Assembly (NCBI RefSeq): GCF_014649695.1
Contig: NZ_BMTN01000004.1
Span: 372,001-436,000, forward strand
DNA from: Streptomyces kurssanovii
Lineage (GTDB): Bacteria; Actinomycetota; Actinomycetes; Streptomycetales; Streptomycetaceae
Reading direction: 5' to 3'
Length of the DNA: 64,000 bases
Part shown: piece by piece, positions 41,073 through 49,008 of the stretch
How the letters are laid out: every line of letters begins with the position of its first letter
Numbering within the stretch: position 1 is the first letter of the stretch
Program-made: the position numbers and the translations under genes
Notes under the pieces: model-generated
Seen by the model: the letters and a program-made list of their open reading frames with translations, nothing else
Told to the model about the DNA's origin: nothing
Databases searched by the model: none

Positions 41073-42017
41073 TCACGACACCTGCGCCTTGTCGTAGACG
41101 GCCTTCGCCTCCGCCCCGAAGTACGGACCGAACATGCGGTTCGGCAGGAACGTGTAGCCGAAGCTGTTCACGGAGACCTGCAGACCCGTCCCGGTGGATT
41201 CGTCGAAGGACTCGAACCAGGGGCCGCCGCTGGAGCCGCCCGTCATGTTGCAGCCGAGGCTGTGGTCCTGTGAGAAGAGGAAGTCCTTCGAGCTGTTGCC
41301 GCTGCAGTGGATGAGCTTGGAGCCGTCGTACGGGTCGGCGGCCGGGAAGCCGAAGGCGTACATCGCCGTGTTGTAACCGCCGTTGAACTTCAGGCCCTGG
41401 GCGCCGACGGCCTGGCTGAGTGTCCTGCCGTTCAGCGGGGCGACGACGGCGGCGCCGACGTCGTAGTTGATGTCCTCGCTCGCCGCCCACTGGTCCGTGG
41501 CGAGCGTCTTGGTCGCGCTCCACTGGCCGTACGGCGCCTGGCCGTTGGCGTAGCCGGGGACGAAGACCCAGTTGGTGTGCCAGGAGCCCTGGTACTTCAC
41601 GCAGTGGCCGGCCGTCATGACCGTGCTGCCGTTGGTGCTGGTGACCGAATTGCCGGAGCAGGAGGCGGTACGGCCCTGGAACGTGAAGAACACGCGGCCG
41701 GAGGTCTTCACCACCGAGCCGCCGCCCGTCCACGGGCCGCCGGCCTGCGGGAAGGCCGTGGGCGCCACGACCGTCTCCTCGCCAGCCGGTGACACCGGGG
41801 CCCGGAAGGTGCCCGGCGTGGCGCGGATCACGTCGAGCGGGGTGGCGCCGCGCATCCGCTCGGCGGTCCAGAAGCCCTTGGCCGCCTGTTCGGGGGCGAA
41901 GGACGCGGGAGTGGGGGAGGGGGACGGGGCGGCGCCGGCGGCGGTGGCGGACAGCGCCCCGGCGAGCAGGGCGCCGACGGCGGTCAGGACCGAGGCCGCT
42001 AAGCGGTGGCGTCTCAC
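41073..42017 (-). CDS. Secreted trypsin-like serine peptidase
   Basis: A 314-residue exported protease. The signal peptide spans about residues 1-29 (RRHRLAASVLTAVGALLAG, ending ATAAGAA). The catalytic triad is visible as His in VMTAGHCV (about 136), Asp in INYDVGAAVV (about 185) and Ser in MTGGSSGGPW (about 260). GTG 42017 follows AAGGAG at 8-nt spacing; an ATG nearby is in a different frame. The long pro-region (about 30-95) suggests maturation after export. It stands alone, upstream of the broken oxidoreductase on the same strand. Confidence 0.9.
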   Translation of the reverse strand: MRRHRLAASVLTAVGALLAGALSATAAGAAPSPSPTPASFAPEQAAKGFWTAERMRGATPLDVIRATPGTFRAPVSPAGEETVVAPTAFPQAGGPWTGGGSVVKTSGRVFFTFQGRTASCSGNSVTSTNGSTVMTAGHCVKYQGSWHTNWVFVPGYANGQAPYGQWSATKTLATDQWAASEDINYDVGAAVVAPLNGRTLSQAVGAQGLKFNGGYNTAMYAFGFPAADPYDGSKLIHCSGNSSKDFLFSQDHSLGCNMTGGSSGGPWFESFDESTGTGLQVSVNSFGYTFLPNRMFGPYFGAEAKAVYDKAQVS

Positions 42018-42126
42018 GCATGTCTCCTTCTGCCGTGCCCGCCCGCGGGATCATCGGGCGGGGTGGGGGACAGGACGGTGCGGATCGACGTGCGTGAGGC
42101 AGGGTGCCACGAAACGCGCAACTATG

Positions 42127-42615
42127 TCAGGGGCGCGTCAAAGATTTCGCCATGCACAGGCTGCTCTCGTACTCCCTGTAGTGGCCGAATTTCGCGCACG
42201 GCACGTAGCCGCTGGAGGTGTACAGCGCGATCGCCTCCGGCTGCATGTCGCCGGTCTCCAGCACCATGCGGGTCCGGCCGGCCTCGCGGGCGTCCTGCTC
42301 CAGCGCGGCCAGGATGCGGCGGGCCAGGCCCAGGCCGCGTGCCTCCGGGATCACATACATGCGCTTCAGCTCGGCGTCGCCGTCCGAGTACCCCTCCGGG
42401 TTCTCGTCCTGGGTGCGCCAGCCGCCGGTCGCCAGCGGGCGGTCCTGGTCGTCGTAGGCGATGAGATACAGGCCACTCGGCGGGACGAACATCGAGGCGT
42501 CGAGCGGCGTCGCGTCGCCCTCGTCGTCCCCGTAACGCTCCACGTATTCCAGCTGGACCTGGTCATTGAGCTTCACGGCGTCCGGGTGGTCGAAGCTCAC
42601 GGTTCTGACATGCAT
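42127..42615 (-). CDS. GNAT N-acetyltransferase
   Basis: A 162-residue acetyltransferase. The acetyl-CoA binding motif MYVIPEARGLGLARRILAAL (about residues 86-105) is followed by LETGDMQPEAIALYTSSGYV (about 119-138). The substrate is unknown. It starts at ATG 42615, 50 bp from the divergent xthA gene, so the two share a promoter region. Confidence 0.87.
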   Translation of the reverse strand: MHVRTVSFDHPDAVKLNDQVQLEYVERYGDDEGDATPLDASMFVPPSGLYLIAYDDQDRPLATGGWRTQDENPEGYSDGDAELKRMYVIPEARGLGLARRILAALEQDAREAGRTRMVLETGDMQPEAIALYTSSGYVPCAKFGHYREYESSLCMAKSLTRP

Positions 42616-42665
42616 GCCGAGAAGCGTACGTGTATGCGAATGGTGTCGGCCGGTATGGTGCCGGG

Positions 42666-43463
42666 ATGCTCACCGTGACCTCCGTGAATGTGAACGGTCT
42701 CCGTGCCGCCGCGAAAAAGGGCTTCGTCGAGTGGCTGGCCGCCACCGCCGCCGACGTGATCTGCCTCCAGGAGGTACGCGCCGAGGCGGATCAGCTGCCC
42801 CCGGAGGTCCGCAACCCCGAGGGCTGGTTCACGCTGCACGCCCCCGCGGCCGCGAAGGGCCGTGCCGGTGTCTCCCTCTACACGCGGCGGGAACCGGACG
42901 CGGTGCGCATCGGGTTCGGCTCGGGCGAGTTCGACGGCAGTGGGCGGTACGCCGAGGCCGACCTGCCCGGTGTCACGGTGGCGAGCCTGTATCTGCCGTC
43001 CGGCGAGGTCGGCACGGAGCGCCAGGACGAGAAGATGCGCTTCATGAGCGAGTTCCTGCCGTACCTGAAGGAACTGCGGGCCCGGTCGGCGGCGGACGGC
43101 CGCGAGGTCGTGGTCTGCGGCGACTGGAACATCGCCCACCAGGAGGCCGACCTCAAGAACTGGAAGGCCAACAGGAAGAGCTCCGGCTTCCTCCCCGAGG
43201 AGCGGGAGTGGCTCGGCCGGGTCTTCTCCGAGGCGGAGTACGTGGACGTGGTCCGCGGCCTCCACCCGGACCAGGAAGGCCCGTACACCTGGTGGTCCTA
43301 CCGCGGACGCGCCTTCGACAACGACACGGGCTGGCGCATCGACTACCAGGTGGCGACGGCCTCGCTCGCCGCCCGCGCGGTGAAGGCGCACGTCGAGCGG
43401 GCGGCGACGCACGGGGAACGGTGGTCCGACCATGCTCCGGTGACGGTCGTCTACGGCCAGTAG
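42666..43463 (+). CDS. xthA: Exodeoxyribonuclease III
   Basis: A 265-residue AP endonuclease/3'-5' exonuclease of base-excision repair. All family landmarks are present: VTSVNVNGLRAA (about residues 3-14), ICLQEVRAE with the metal-binding Glu (about 36-44), CGDWNIAHQEADLKN (about 156-170), YTWWSYRGRAFDNDTGWRID (about 209-228) and the C-terminal SDHAPVTV with the catalytic Asp-His pair. ATG 42666 gives the normal N-terminus. Confidence 0.94.
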   Translation: MLTVTSVNVNGLRAAAKKGFVEWLAATAADVICLQEVRAEADQLPPEVRNPEGWFTLHAPAAAKGRAGVSLYTRREPDAVRIGFGSGEFDGSGRYAEADLPGVTVASLYLPSGEVGTERQDEKMRFMSEFLPYLKELRARSAADGREVVVCGDWNIAHQEADLKNWKANRKSSGFLPEEREWLGRVFSEAEYVDVVRGLHPDQEGPYTWWSYRGRAFDNDTGWRIDYQVATASLAARAVKAHVERAATHGERWSDHAPVTVVYGQ

Positions 43464-43559
43464 GCCCGGTCCGGCCGGCGCGGACCGTCAGTTCTCGCCC
43501 GGGTCGCCCAGGTCACCCTGGTCCCGGCCCAGCAGCCGGGTGCAGAGCGGGCACCGCTG

Positions 43560-44149
43560 GTGGAGCACCACGCGGCGTCGCCGGCGGCTGCGGACCAGCT
43601 CGTCGTCGGCGCCAATCCCGGTTTGGTGCTCTACGACGGGGACCGGCTCACCGCGTACGCCTCGGTCTGGCAGGTCGACTGGTCCCCCTACGGCGCCGGG
43701 AACGTCCTCGTCCTGTGGCACCGGGACCGGGTGCACCTCTACGGCTCCGATCCGCGACCGGCGCTGTGGCTGGAGCGGGACTTCGTGCGCCACTTCCCGG
43801 AGGCGGAGGGCCTGTTGTGGCCCGAGCCGGTCGTGCACCGGGTGCGGGTGCGGGTGGACCTGGCGCACGGCCTGCGGGCCGACGCGGCCGACGTGCGCAT
43901 CGCCATGGGCGACGTCCTCGGCCGGCGTGCGTTCGCCACCGACGCGTTCCCGCTCGGCGGCGGGTCGAGCACAGCCTCAGTCTCGTGCTCGGTCCGTGCG
44001 GGCACGGCTCTGTCCGAGTCGGCGGACGCGCCCTTGGCGGTCTGCCGCGTGTCGGAGGTACCGCGGCGCGGCCCACGTCGACGGCCTACCTCGCCGTCGC
44101 GGAGGTCTGGCAACGCCCGCTGTGCGCCGCTTCGTTGGCGGCGGGCTGA
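43560..44149 (+). pseudogene. Conserved-type hypothetical gene with a frameshift near 43967
   Basis: From GTG 43560 a protein-like frame runs about 136 residues (LVVGANPGLVLYDGDRLTAY, then WHRDRVHLYGSDPRPALWLE, then DAADVRIAMGDVLGRRAF, DAFPLGGG). It then becomes unlike protein. At the same point another frame begins VEHSLSLVLGPCGHGSVRVG and runs to a stop at 44149, ending TSTAYLAVAEVWQRPL. Joined, they make a single protein of about 196 residues. The break falls in a G/C-rich run (GGCGGCGGGTCGAGC). It is either a real indel or a sequencing error. I do not recognise the family. Confidence 0.6.
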
Positions 44150-44316
44150 GTCCCGGACCGGTCCGGCGCGGGCCGAACCCGGTGGCCGGGCCGACACCGG
44201 TGACGGTGATCCGGGGCCGGTGATCCGGTGCCGGAAGGCCGGGGACCGGAGCCGGCCGGGCGGCCGGGCCGGGCGACACGGGGCGTCCGGTCCGGTGGCC
44301 CGGCCCACGCAAGGAA

Positions 44317-44345
44317 GGGCGCACCCGCCATGGGCGGGTGCGCCC
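44317..44345. terminator. Bidirectional terminator
   Basis: 13-bp perfect stem, GGGCGCACCCGCC with its complement, around ATG, between the frameshifted gene (+) and the small stress protein gene (-). Confidence 0.8.
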
Positions 44346-44382
44346 CTGCGCGGCCCGTAGGCCGCAGACCTACGCCGCCTCG

Positions 44383-44616
44383 TCAGGCGTCGTAGTCCTC
44401 GACCCTGTCGCGGCGCTCGCGCATCGCGCTCTCGCCACGCTCCTGCATGGACTCCCGGGACCGGGCGCCCTGCTGCTCACGGCCCTGCCGGGTCCGCTCG
44501 GAGACCTCTTCGCGGGCGCGGCGTGCGCGCTCCGACTGGTCTCCCTTGCCGGCCTTCTGCTTCGCCTGGTCCGCGAGCTCCTGCGCCTTGTCCTTGAACT
44601 GGTCTGAGATGCCCAT
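44383..44616 (-). CDS. Small highly charged CsbD-like protein
   Basis: A 77-residue hydrophilic protein, about half Lys, Arg, Glu and Asp plus Gln, predicted as one long helix. The N-terminus GISDQFKDKAQELADQAKQK resembles CsbD-type general stress proteins, but the second half (ERRDRVEDYDA) is distinct. ATG 44616 follows TTAGGAG at good spacing. It is monocistronic between a terminator and a convergent-free upstream gap. A stress-related role is inferred from the family only. Confidence 0.7.
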   Translation of the reverse strand: MGISDQFKDKAQELADQAKQKAGKGDQSERARRAREEVSERTRQGREQQGARSRESMQERGESAMRERRDRVEDYDA

Positions 44617-44723
44617 GAAATGTCACTCCTAAGAGGGGTGTGGGGGGTCGGGGGCAGTCATGCCCCCGGGGCTGCGACCAGCGTTGCACGCACGGACAAA
44701 GCACGCATTTCGATCAGTTACGC

Positions 44724-45605
44724 TCAGTGGTTCTGCTTCCGGCCCGCCTCGTCGGCCGCCCCGCCGGCCCCCACGAGGCCCGTGGAGACGCCGTCGAGGC
44801 GCGGTTCGAACCGGCGCATCTCGCGCTGTCCCACCGTGCCGATGACCGCCGGGAGACAACCGCGGATCGACTGCATCCCCCGCAGCCACCACTGCGCGTA
44901 CACATGCGCGGAACGGCGTTCGACGCCGGCCACGATCCGGTCCACCGCGGGGCCGAGCGGGTAGGTGCGGTTCGACGGCCACGGCAGCCGCTGCCGGAGC
45001 TCGCGCATCACGTCGTCCTGGTCGGCGCCGCGCACCATGTCGGTGTCCGTCCAGGACAGATACCCGACACCGACCCGCACACCGCGGTGGCCGACCTCGG
45101 CCCTCAGGCTGTGCGCGAACGCCTCCACACCCGACTTGGACGCGCAGTACGCCGACATCATGGGCGCGGGCGTGATCGCGGCGAGAGACGCGATCTGGAG
45201 GAAGTACCCGCGGCTCTCCAGGAGTACTGGCAGGAAGGCCCGCCCCGTCACGGCGCTTCCGATCAGATTGACCTCGATGACCCGCCGCCAGGCGACCGGG
45301 TCCGAGTGCAGGAACGGACCGCCGGACGCCACGCCCGCGTTGGCGACGACGATGTCGACCTTGCCGAAACGCTCCTTGACCTCCTGCGCGACCTTGGCCA
45401 TCGCCTCGTGGTCGGTGACGTCCGCGTGCCAGTGGTCGCTCTCGCTGTGGAGCCGTTCGGAGACCTTCTTCAGTTCGTCCGGCTCGAGGCCGACCAGCGC
45501 CACCTTCGCGCCGCGTGCGGACAGTTTGCGTGCCAGCAGCTCGCCGACGCCGCGCGCCGCGCCCGTGACGACCGCGACCTGCCCTTCCAGGCTCACCCTG
45601 CTCAT
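44724..45605 (-). CDS. Short-chain dehydrogenase/reductase (SDR)
   Basis: A 293-residue NAD(P)-dependent oxidoreductase. It has the cofactor site VVTGAARGVGELLARKLSA (about residues 12-30), NAG motif VVANAGVASG (about 88-97), and catalytic Tyr/Lys in MSAYCASKSGVEAF (about 155-168). It begins in the stop codon of the upstream hydrolase gene (ATGA, 45602-45605). It is the third gene of a monooxygenase-hydrolase-SDR operon, a set often seen for degrading ketones or lipids by Baeyer-Villiger oxidation, ester cleavage and alcohol oxidation. Confidence 0.9.
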   Translation of the reverse strand: MSRVSLEGQVAVVTGAARGVGELLARKLSARGAKVALVGLEPDELKKVSERLHSESDHWHADVTDHEAMAKVAQEVKERFGKVDIVVANAGVASGGPFLHSDPVAWRRVIEVNLIGSAVTGRAFLPVLLESRGYFLQIASLAAITPAPMMSAYCASKSGVEAFAHSLRAEVGHRGVRVGVGYLSWTDTDMVRGADQDDVMRELRQRLPWPSNRTYPLGPAVDRIVAGVERRSAHVYAQWWLRGMQSIRGCLPAVIGTVGQREMRRFEPRLDGVSTGLVGAGGAADEAGRKQNH

Positions 45606-46540
45606 GCGGCTTCCTCCTTCGTGTCCAGGTACGCGCCGGTCAGCTCACGGATCTTGGCGGTGACGGCCTCCGGGGCCTCCACCGGCGTCATGTGGCCCAT
45701 CCCCGCGAGCTCCACCAGCTCGAGACACTGCGGGAGTTCGGCGGCCAGCCGCCTGGCGTGCACCATCGGCGTGAGCCGGTCGGCGGTTCCGCCGACGACG
45801 ATCGTGGGCACGTCCAGGGCCCGTACGCCCTTGTCGAGGTCGAGTTCGCCGAGGACCCGCGACCAGGCCACCCGGGCGGTCCGCGGGCAGGCGTGCACGA
45901 TACGCGCGCACTCGTCGACCCGCTCCGGAGAGGAACCGGGGCCCATCGTCCCGTACTTGAGGATGCGCCGGGACAGGGGCGTGACCGGTCCGAGCGGTGC
46001 GCGGGCCCCGAGGATCAGATGCGTGAGCCTGGTCCGCAGCCGGCCCGGCCGCATCGGCAGGACGACGGACTCCTCGACCAGCCGGGCGCTGCCGGTGCTG
46101 CACAGCAGCACGGCCGCCGCGTGCTCGCGGAAGGCGGCCCGGCCCGCCGCGGCCATCATCGTCATGCCGCCCATGGAGTGCCCGCCGAGCACGGCCTTCT
46201 CGCCGGGCGCGAGGACGGCCCCGAGCACCGTCTCCAGGTCGTCGGCCAGCCGCTCGGTTCCCACCGCTCCCGCCGGCGTGCGTCCGTGGCCCCGCTGGTC
46301 GTAGACGACGACGCGGTGGTCGGGGACCAGGTCCCGTATCTGGGCGGCCCAGAAGAGGGTGGAGCAGGTCCAGCCGTGGGCGAGCACGACCGTGGGGGCT
46401 CCCTCGGGGCCGTGCACCTCGACGTGGATGCGGGCTCCGTCGGCGGAGACCGCGGTCAGTTCACGGTCGGCGACGGGCGGGGCGTCGGTGCGACGCAGGA
46501 GCTGGGGGTCCCTCCCAGGCCGGAGGCTCTGGGGGATCAC
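45602..46540 (-). CDS. Alpha/beta-fold hydrolase
   Basis: A 312-residue hydrolase. Motifs are the oxyanion HGW in VVLAHGWTCSTLFW (about residues 55-68), the nucleophile elbow GGHSMGGM (Ser about 125), the Asp in VGGTADRLTPM (about 256) and the His in GMGHMTPVEAP (about 284). GTG 46540 overlaps the stop of the monooxygenase gene (GTGA), and its stop overlaps the SDR start. Its likely job is cleaving the ester or lactone made by the monooxygenase, inferred from the operon. Confidence 0.88.
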   Translation of the reverse strand: MIPQSLRPGRDPQLLRRTDAPPVADRELTAVSADGARIHVEVHGPEGAPTVVLAHGWTCSTLFWAAQIRDLVPDHRVVVYDQRGHGRTPAGAVGTERLADDLETVLGAVLAPGEKAVLGGHSMGGMTMMAAAGRAAFREHAAAVLLCSTGSARLVEESVVLPMRPGRLRTRLTHLILGARAPLGPVTPLSRRILKYGTMGPGSSPERVDECARIVHACPRTARVAWSRVLGELDLDKGVRALDVPTIVVGGTADRLTPMVHARRLAAELPQCLELVELAGMGHMTPVEAPEAVTAKIRELTGAYLDTKEEAA

Positions 46541-48087
46541 GCGACGACCTCCGCGTCCTTCGTGCCCGTGCCGCCCTGTGCGCGGGCGGCCTCCACCGGC
46601 TGCTTGCCGGCGCCGGCCCGGACCACCTCGTACTCGGCGAGGTCCACGTGGCGGGTCGCGCCACGGAACTCGGTGGTGGTGCCGGGCCAGATGGTGGTGT
46701 TGCGGCCGTTCTGGTCCAGGTACCAGCTGGTGCAACCGCCGGTGTTCCACACGGTCCGCTTCATCCGCTCCTGCACCCGCCGGTTCCAGGCGTGGACGGC
46801 GGAGGGGCGGGCGGCGAGGGCGGAGCCGGCGCCCAGCAGGTTCAACTGCCGCATGTAGTCGGCCATGTAGTTCAGCTGGGACTCGATCATGAGGATCATC
46901 GACGAGTTCCCGAGTCCGGTGTTCGGACCGATGATGGTCATCCAGTTGGGGAAGCCGGCGGCGGTCGCGCCGCGCAGCGACTCCATGCCGTCCTTCCACG
47001 CCTCGGCGAGCGTGATGCCCTCGGCGCCGACGACCCGTTCGGCGATCGGCATGTCGGTGACATGGAAGCCGGTGCCGAAGACGATCGCGTCGACCTCGGC
47101 CTCCGTCCCGTCGGCGGCGACCACGGTCGAGCCGCGCACCTCGGTCAGCCCGGAGGCGACGACGTCCACATTGGGCTGCGCGAGCGCCGGGTAGTAGGTG
47201 CTGGAGAGCAGGATGCGCTTGCAGCCGATGCGGTAGTCGGGCGTCAGCTTGGCCCGCAGTGCCGGATCCTTGATCGCCTTGCGCATGTTGGCCTTGGCGA
47301 GCTGCTCGACGAGCCCGAGCTCGTTCGGCCGCTTGGTGAACGCCTGGACCTGCAACTCGCGGATGCCCCACAGCAGTCCGCGCCGCGCGGTGCCCGTGAA
47401 CGGCAGCTGCCGGTGCAGCCAGCGCTCCGCCCCCGAGATCTTGCGGTCGACCCGGGGCATCACCCACGGAGGTGTGCGCTGGAAGAGGGTGAGCTTCGCG
47501 ACCTCCGGCTGGATCGACGGCACGATCTGGATCGCGGACGCGCCGGTGCCGACCATGGCGACGCGCTTGCCGCGGAGGTCGTAGTCGTGGTCCCAGCGGG
47601 CGGAGTGGAAGACCTTGCCGGGGAAGCCGGCGAGGCCGGGGATGTCGGGCGTCTTCGGGTCGGACAGCGGCCCGGTCGCGGAGACGACGACGTCGGCGGT
47701 GAGTGTGCCCTGCGAGGTCTCGATCTCCCAGCGCAGCTCGTCGGTGTCCCAGCGCATCATCAGCACTTCGTGCTTCAGTCGCAGGTGCGGACGGAGCCGG
47801 AAGGTGTCGGCCACGTGCTCCAGGTAGGCGCGGATGTGCTCCTGGCCCGAGAAGGTCCGCGGCCAGTCGGGGTTGGGGGCGAAGGAGAACGAGTACAGGT
47901 GCGACGGGACGTCGCAGGCGCAGCCCGGGTAGTCGTTGTCCCGCCAGGTGCCGCCGACCGAGTCCGCGCGCTCCAGGACGACGAAGTCGGTGATCCCCTC
48001 GCGGCGCAGCCGGGCGGCTGCGCCGAGGCCCCCGAATCCGGATCCGATCACCGCCACTCGTACGTGCTCGTGCTGCTGCTGGCTCAT
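46537..48087 (-). CDS. Flavin-containing monooxygenase (Baeyer-Villiger type)
   Basis: A 516-residue FAD- and NADPH-dependent monooxygenase. The first dinucleotide fold VAVIGSGFGGLGAAARL is at about residues 11-27. The Baeyer-Villiger-like fingerprint region FHSARWDHDYDL (about 161-172) is followed by the second fold VAMVGTGASAIQIVPS (about 177-192). The ending NTTIWPGTTTEFR is typical of this group. ATG 48087 is the family start; the open frame upstream to 48300 is antisense to merR. It heads an operon with a hydrolase and an SDR, and is divergent from a MerR regulator. Confidence 0.88.
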   Translation of the reverse strand: MSQQQHEHVRVAVIGSGFGGLGAAARLRREGITDFVVLERADSVGGTWRDNDYPGCACDVPSHLYSFSFAPNPDWPRTFSGQEHIRAYLEHVADTFRLRPHLRLKHEVLMMRWDTDELRWEIETSQGTLTADVVVSATGPLSDPKTPDIPGLAGFPGKVFHSARWDHDYDLRGKRVAMVGTGASAIQIVPSIQPEVAKLTLFQRTPPWVMPRVDRKISGAERWLHRQLPFTGTARRGLLWGIRELQVQAFTKRPNELGLVEQLAKANMRKAIKDPALRAKLTPDYRIGCKRILLSSTYYPALAQPNVDVVASGLTEVRGSTVVAADGTEAEVDAIVFGTGFHVTDMPIAERVVGAEGITLAEAWKDGMESLRGATAAGFPNWMTIIGPNTGLGNSSMILMIESQLNYMADYMRQLNLLGAGSALAARPSAVHAWNRRVQERMKRTVWNTGGCTSWYLDQNGRNTTIWPGTTTEFRGATRHVDLAEYEVVRAGAGKQPVEAARAQGGTGTKDAEVVA

Positions 48088-48133
48088 GCCGCCGCCTCCC
48101 GCTGGAACGGTCCCGTACCGAACACAAAAACGC

Positions 48134-48151
48134 TGCCAGCAATCACTGGCA
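48134..48151. promoter_or_regulatory. Inverted repeat near the monooxygenase start
   Basis: TGCCAG-CAATCA-CTGGCA, a perfect 6-bp palindrome with a 6-bp centre, 47 bp upstream of the monooxygenase ATG. It may be a repressor or activator site distinct from the TACCG boxes. Confidence 0.45.
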
Positions 48152-48176
48152 TGGTTGGGAGGGTAGAGCAGCTCCA

Positions 48177-48218
48177 TACCGAGCGGTAGGGGTAGGACGC
48201 CACAAGTTACCGGCGGTA
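48177..48218. promoter_or_regulatory. Two TACCG/CGGTA operator boxes between merR and the monooxygenase operon
   Basis: TACCG-AG-CGGTA (48177-48188) and TACCG-G-CGGTA (48208-48218) are perfect short palindromes 31 bp apart in the divergent region. The repetition and location suggest binding sites for the adjacent MerR protein. Confidence 0.6.
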
Positions 48219-48235
48219 CAACATAGGCTTCTGGT

Positions 48236-48886
48236 GTGAAGGAAGCGCGTGAGTACCGCATGGAGGAATTGGCCGAGAAGGCCGGCATCACGGTGCGCAC
48301 ACTGCGCTTCTACCGCGAGCGGGGGCTGATACCGCCGCCCCGCCGTGAGGGCAGGATCGCCTGGTACGACGAGCACCACCTCGCCAGACTCCGCACGATC
48401 GCCGCCCTGCTGGAGCGCGGTCACACCCTCAACGGCATCGCGGACCTGGCCACCGCCTTCGAGAGCGGACGGGACGTGGGCGAGGTCCTGGGCCTCGGCG
48501 AACCGACGGAGGAGACCCCGGTACGCCTCACCCCCGAAGCGCTCGCCGACTACTTCGAGGGGCAGGTCACCCCGGAGAACCTGGCCACCGCGCTGGAGCT
48601 CGGCTACCTGGCGACGGACGGCGAGGAGATCGTCCACATCAGCCGCCGACTGCTGGACGTCTCCGCCGCGCTGGTGCGCGAAGGTGTGCCGCTGTCGGTG
48701 GTGCTGGATGCGGGCCGCCGGGTCCGCGTCCACGCGGAGGCCCTGGCCGGGCTGTTCGTCGACGTACTCACCACCCACAGCGCCGACGGGCAGCTGGACA
48801 AGCTCCGTCCGCTCGCGAAGAGCGTGGTGGAGGCCGAGCTGTCCATGGCGATGGACCGCCGACTGCGCCAGGCGCCTCCGGCCTGA
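48236..48886 (+). CDS. MerR-family transcriptional regulator
   Basis: A 216-residue regulator. The N-terminal winged helix YRMEELAEKAGITVRTLRFY (about residues 6-25) and RERGLIPPPRREGRI are typical MerR. The C-terminal 130 residues form a helical effector domain without the cysteine pairs of metal sensors, so an organic ligand is likely. GTG 48236 starts within about 17 nt of a second TACCG box, and the transcript may have a very short leader. It is divergent from the monooxygenase-hydrolase-SDR operon it probably controls. Confidence 0.87.
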   Translation: MKEAREYRMEELAEKAGITVRTLRFYRERGLIPPPRREGRIAWYDEHHLARLRTIAALLERGHTLNGIADLATAFESGRDVGEVLGLGEPTEETPVRLTPEALADYFEGQVTPENLATALELGYLATDGEEIVHISRRLLDVSAALVREGVPLSVVLDAGRRVRVHAEALAGLFVDVLTTHSADGQLDKLRPLAKSVVEAELSMAMDRRLRQAPPA

Positions 48887-49008
48887 CCGCACCCCGGACC
48901 CGAAGGCCCTGGCCGGCCCGGCCCGGTCCGGAGCCGGACGGGCCCCGGGCCGGAGGCCTGGCCGCGCCCCGCTCCAGAGACATGACCGGGCCCGGTCCCG
49001 GGAGCGGT

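Noticed and set aside
43488-43868. Minus-strand frame ending CPLCTRLLGRDQGDLGDPGEN-like (quoted by its cysteine pair CPLC)
   Set aside because: The cysteine pair is suggestive of a short zinc protein, but the rest is shadow-like and the plus strand gives a more protein-like product.
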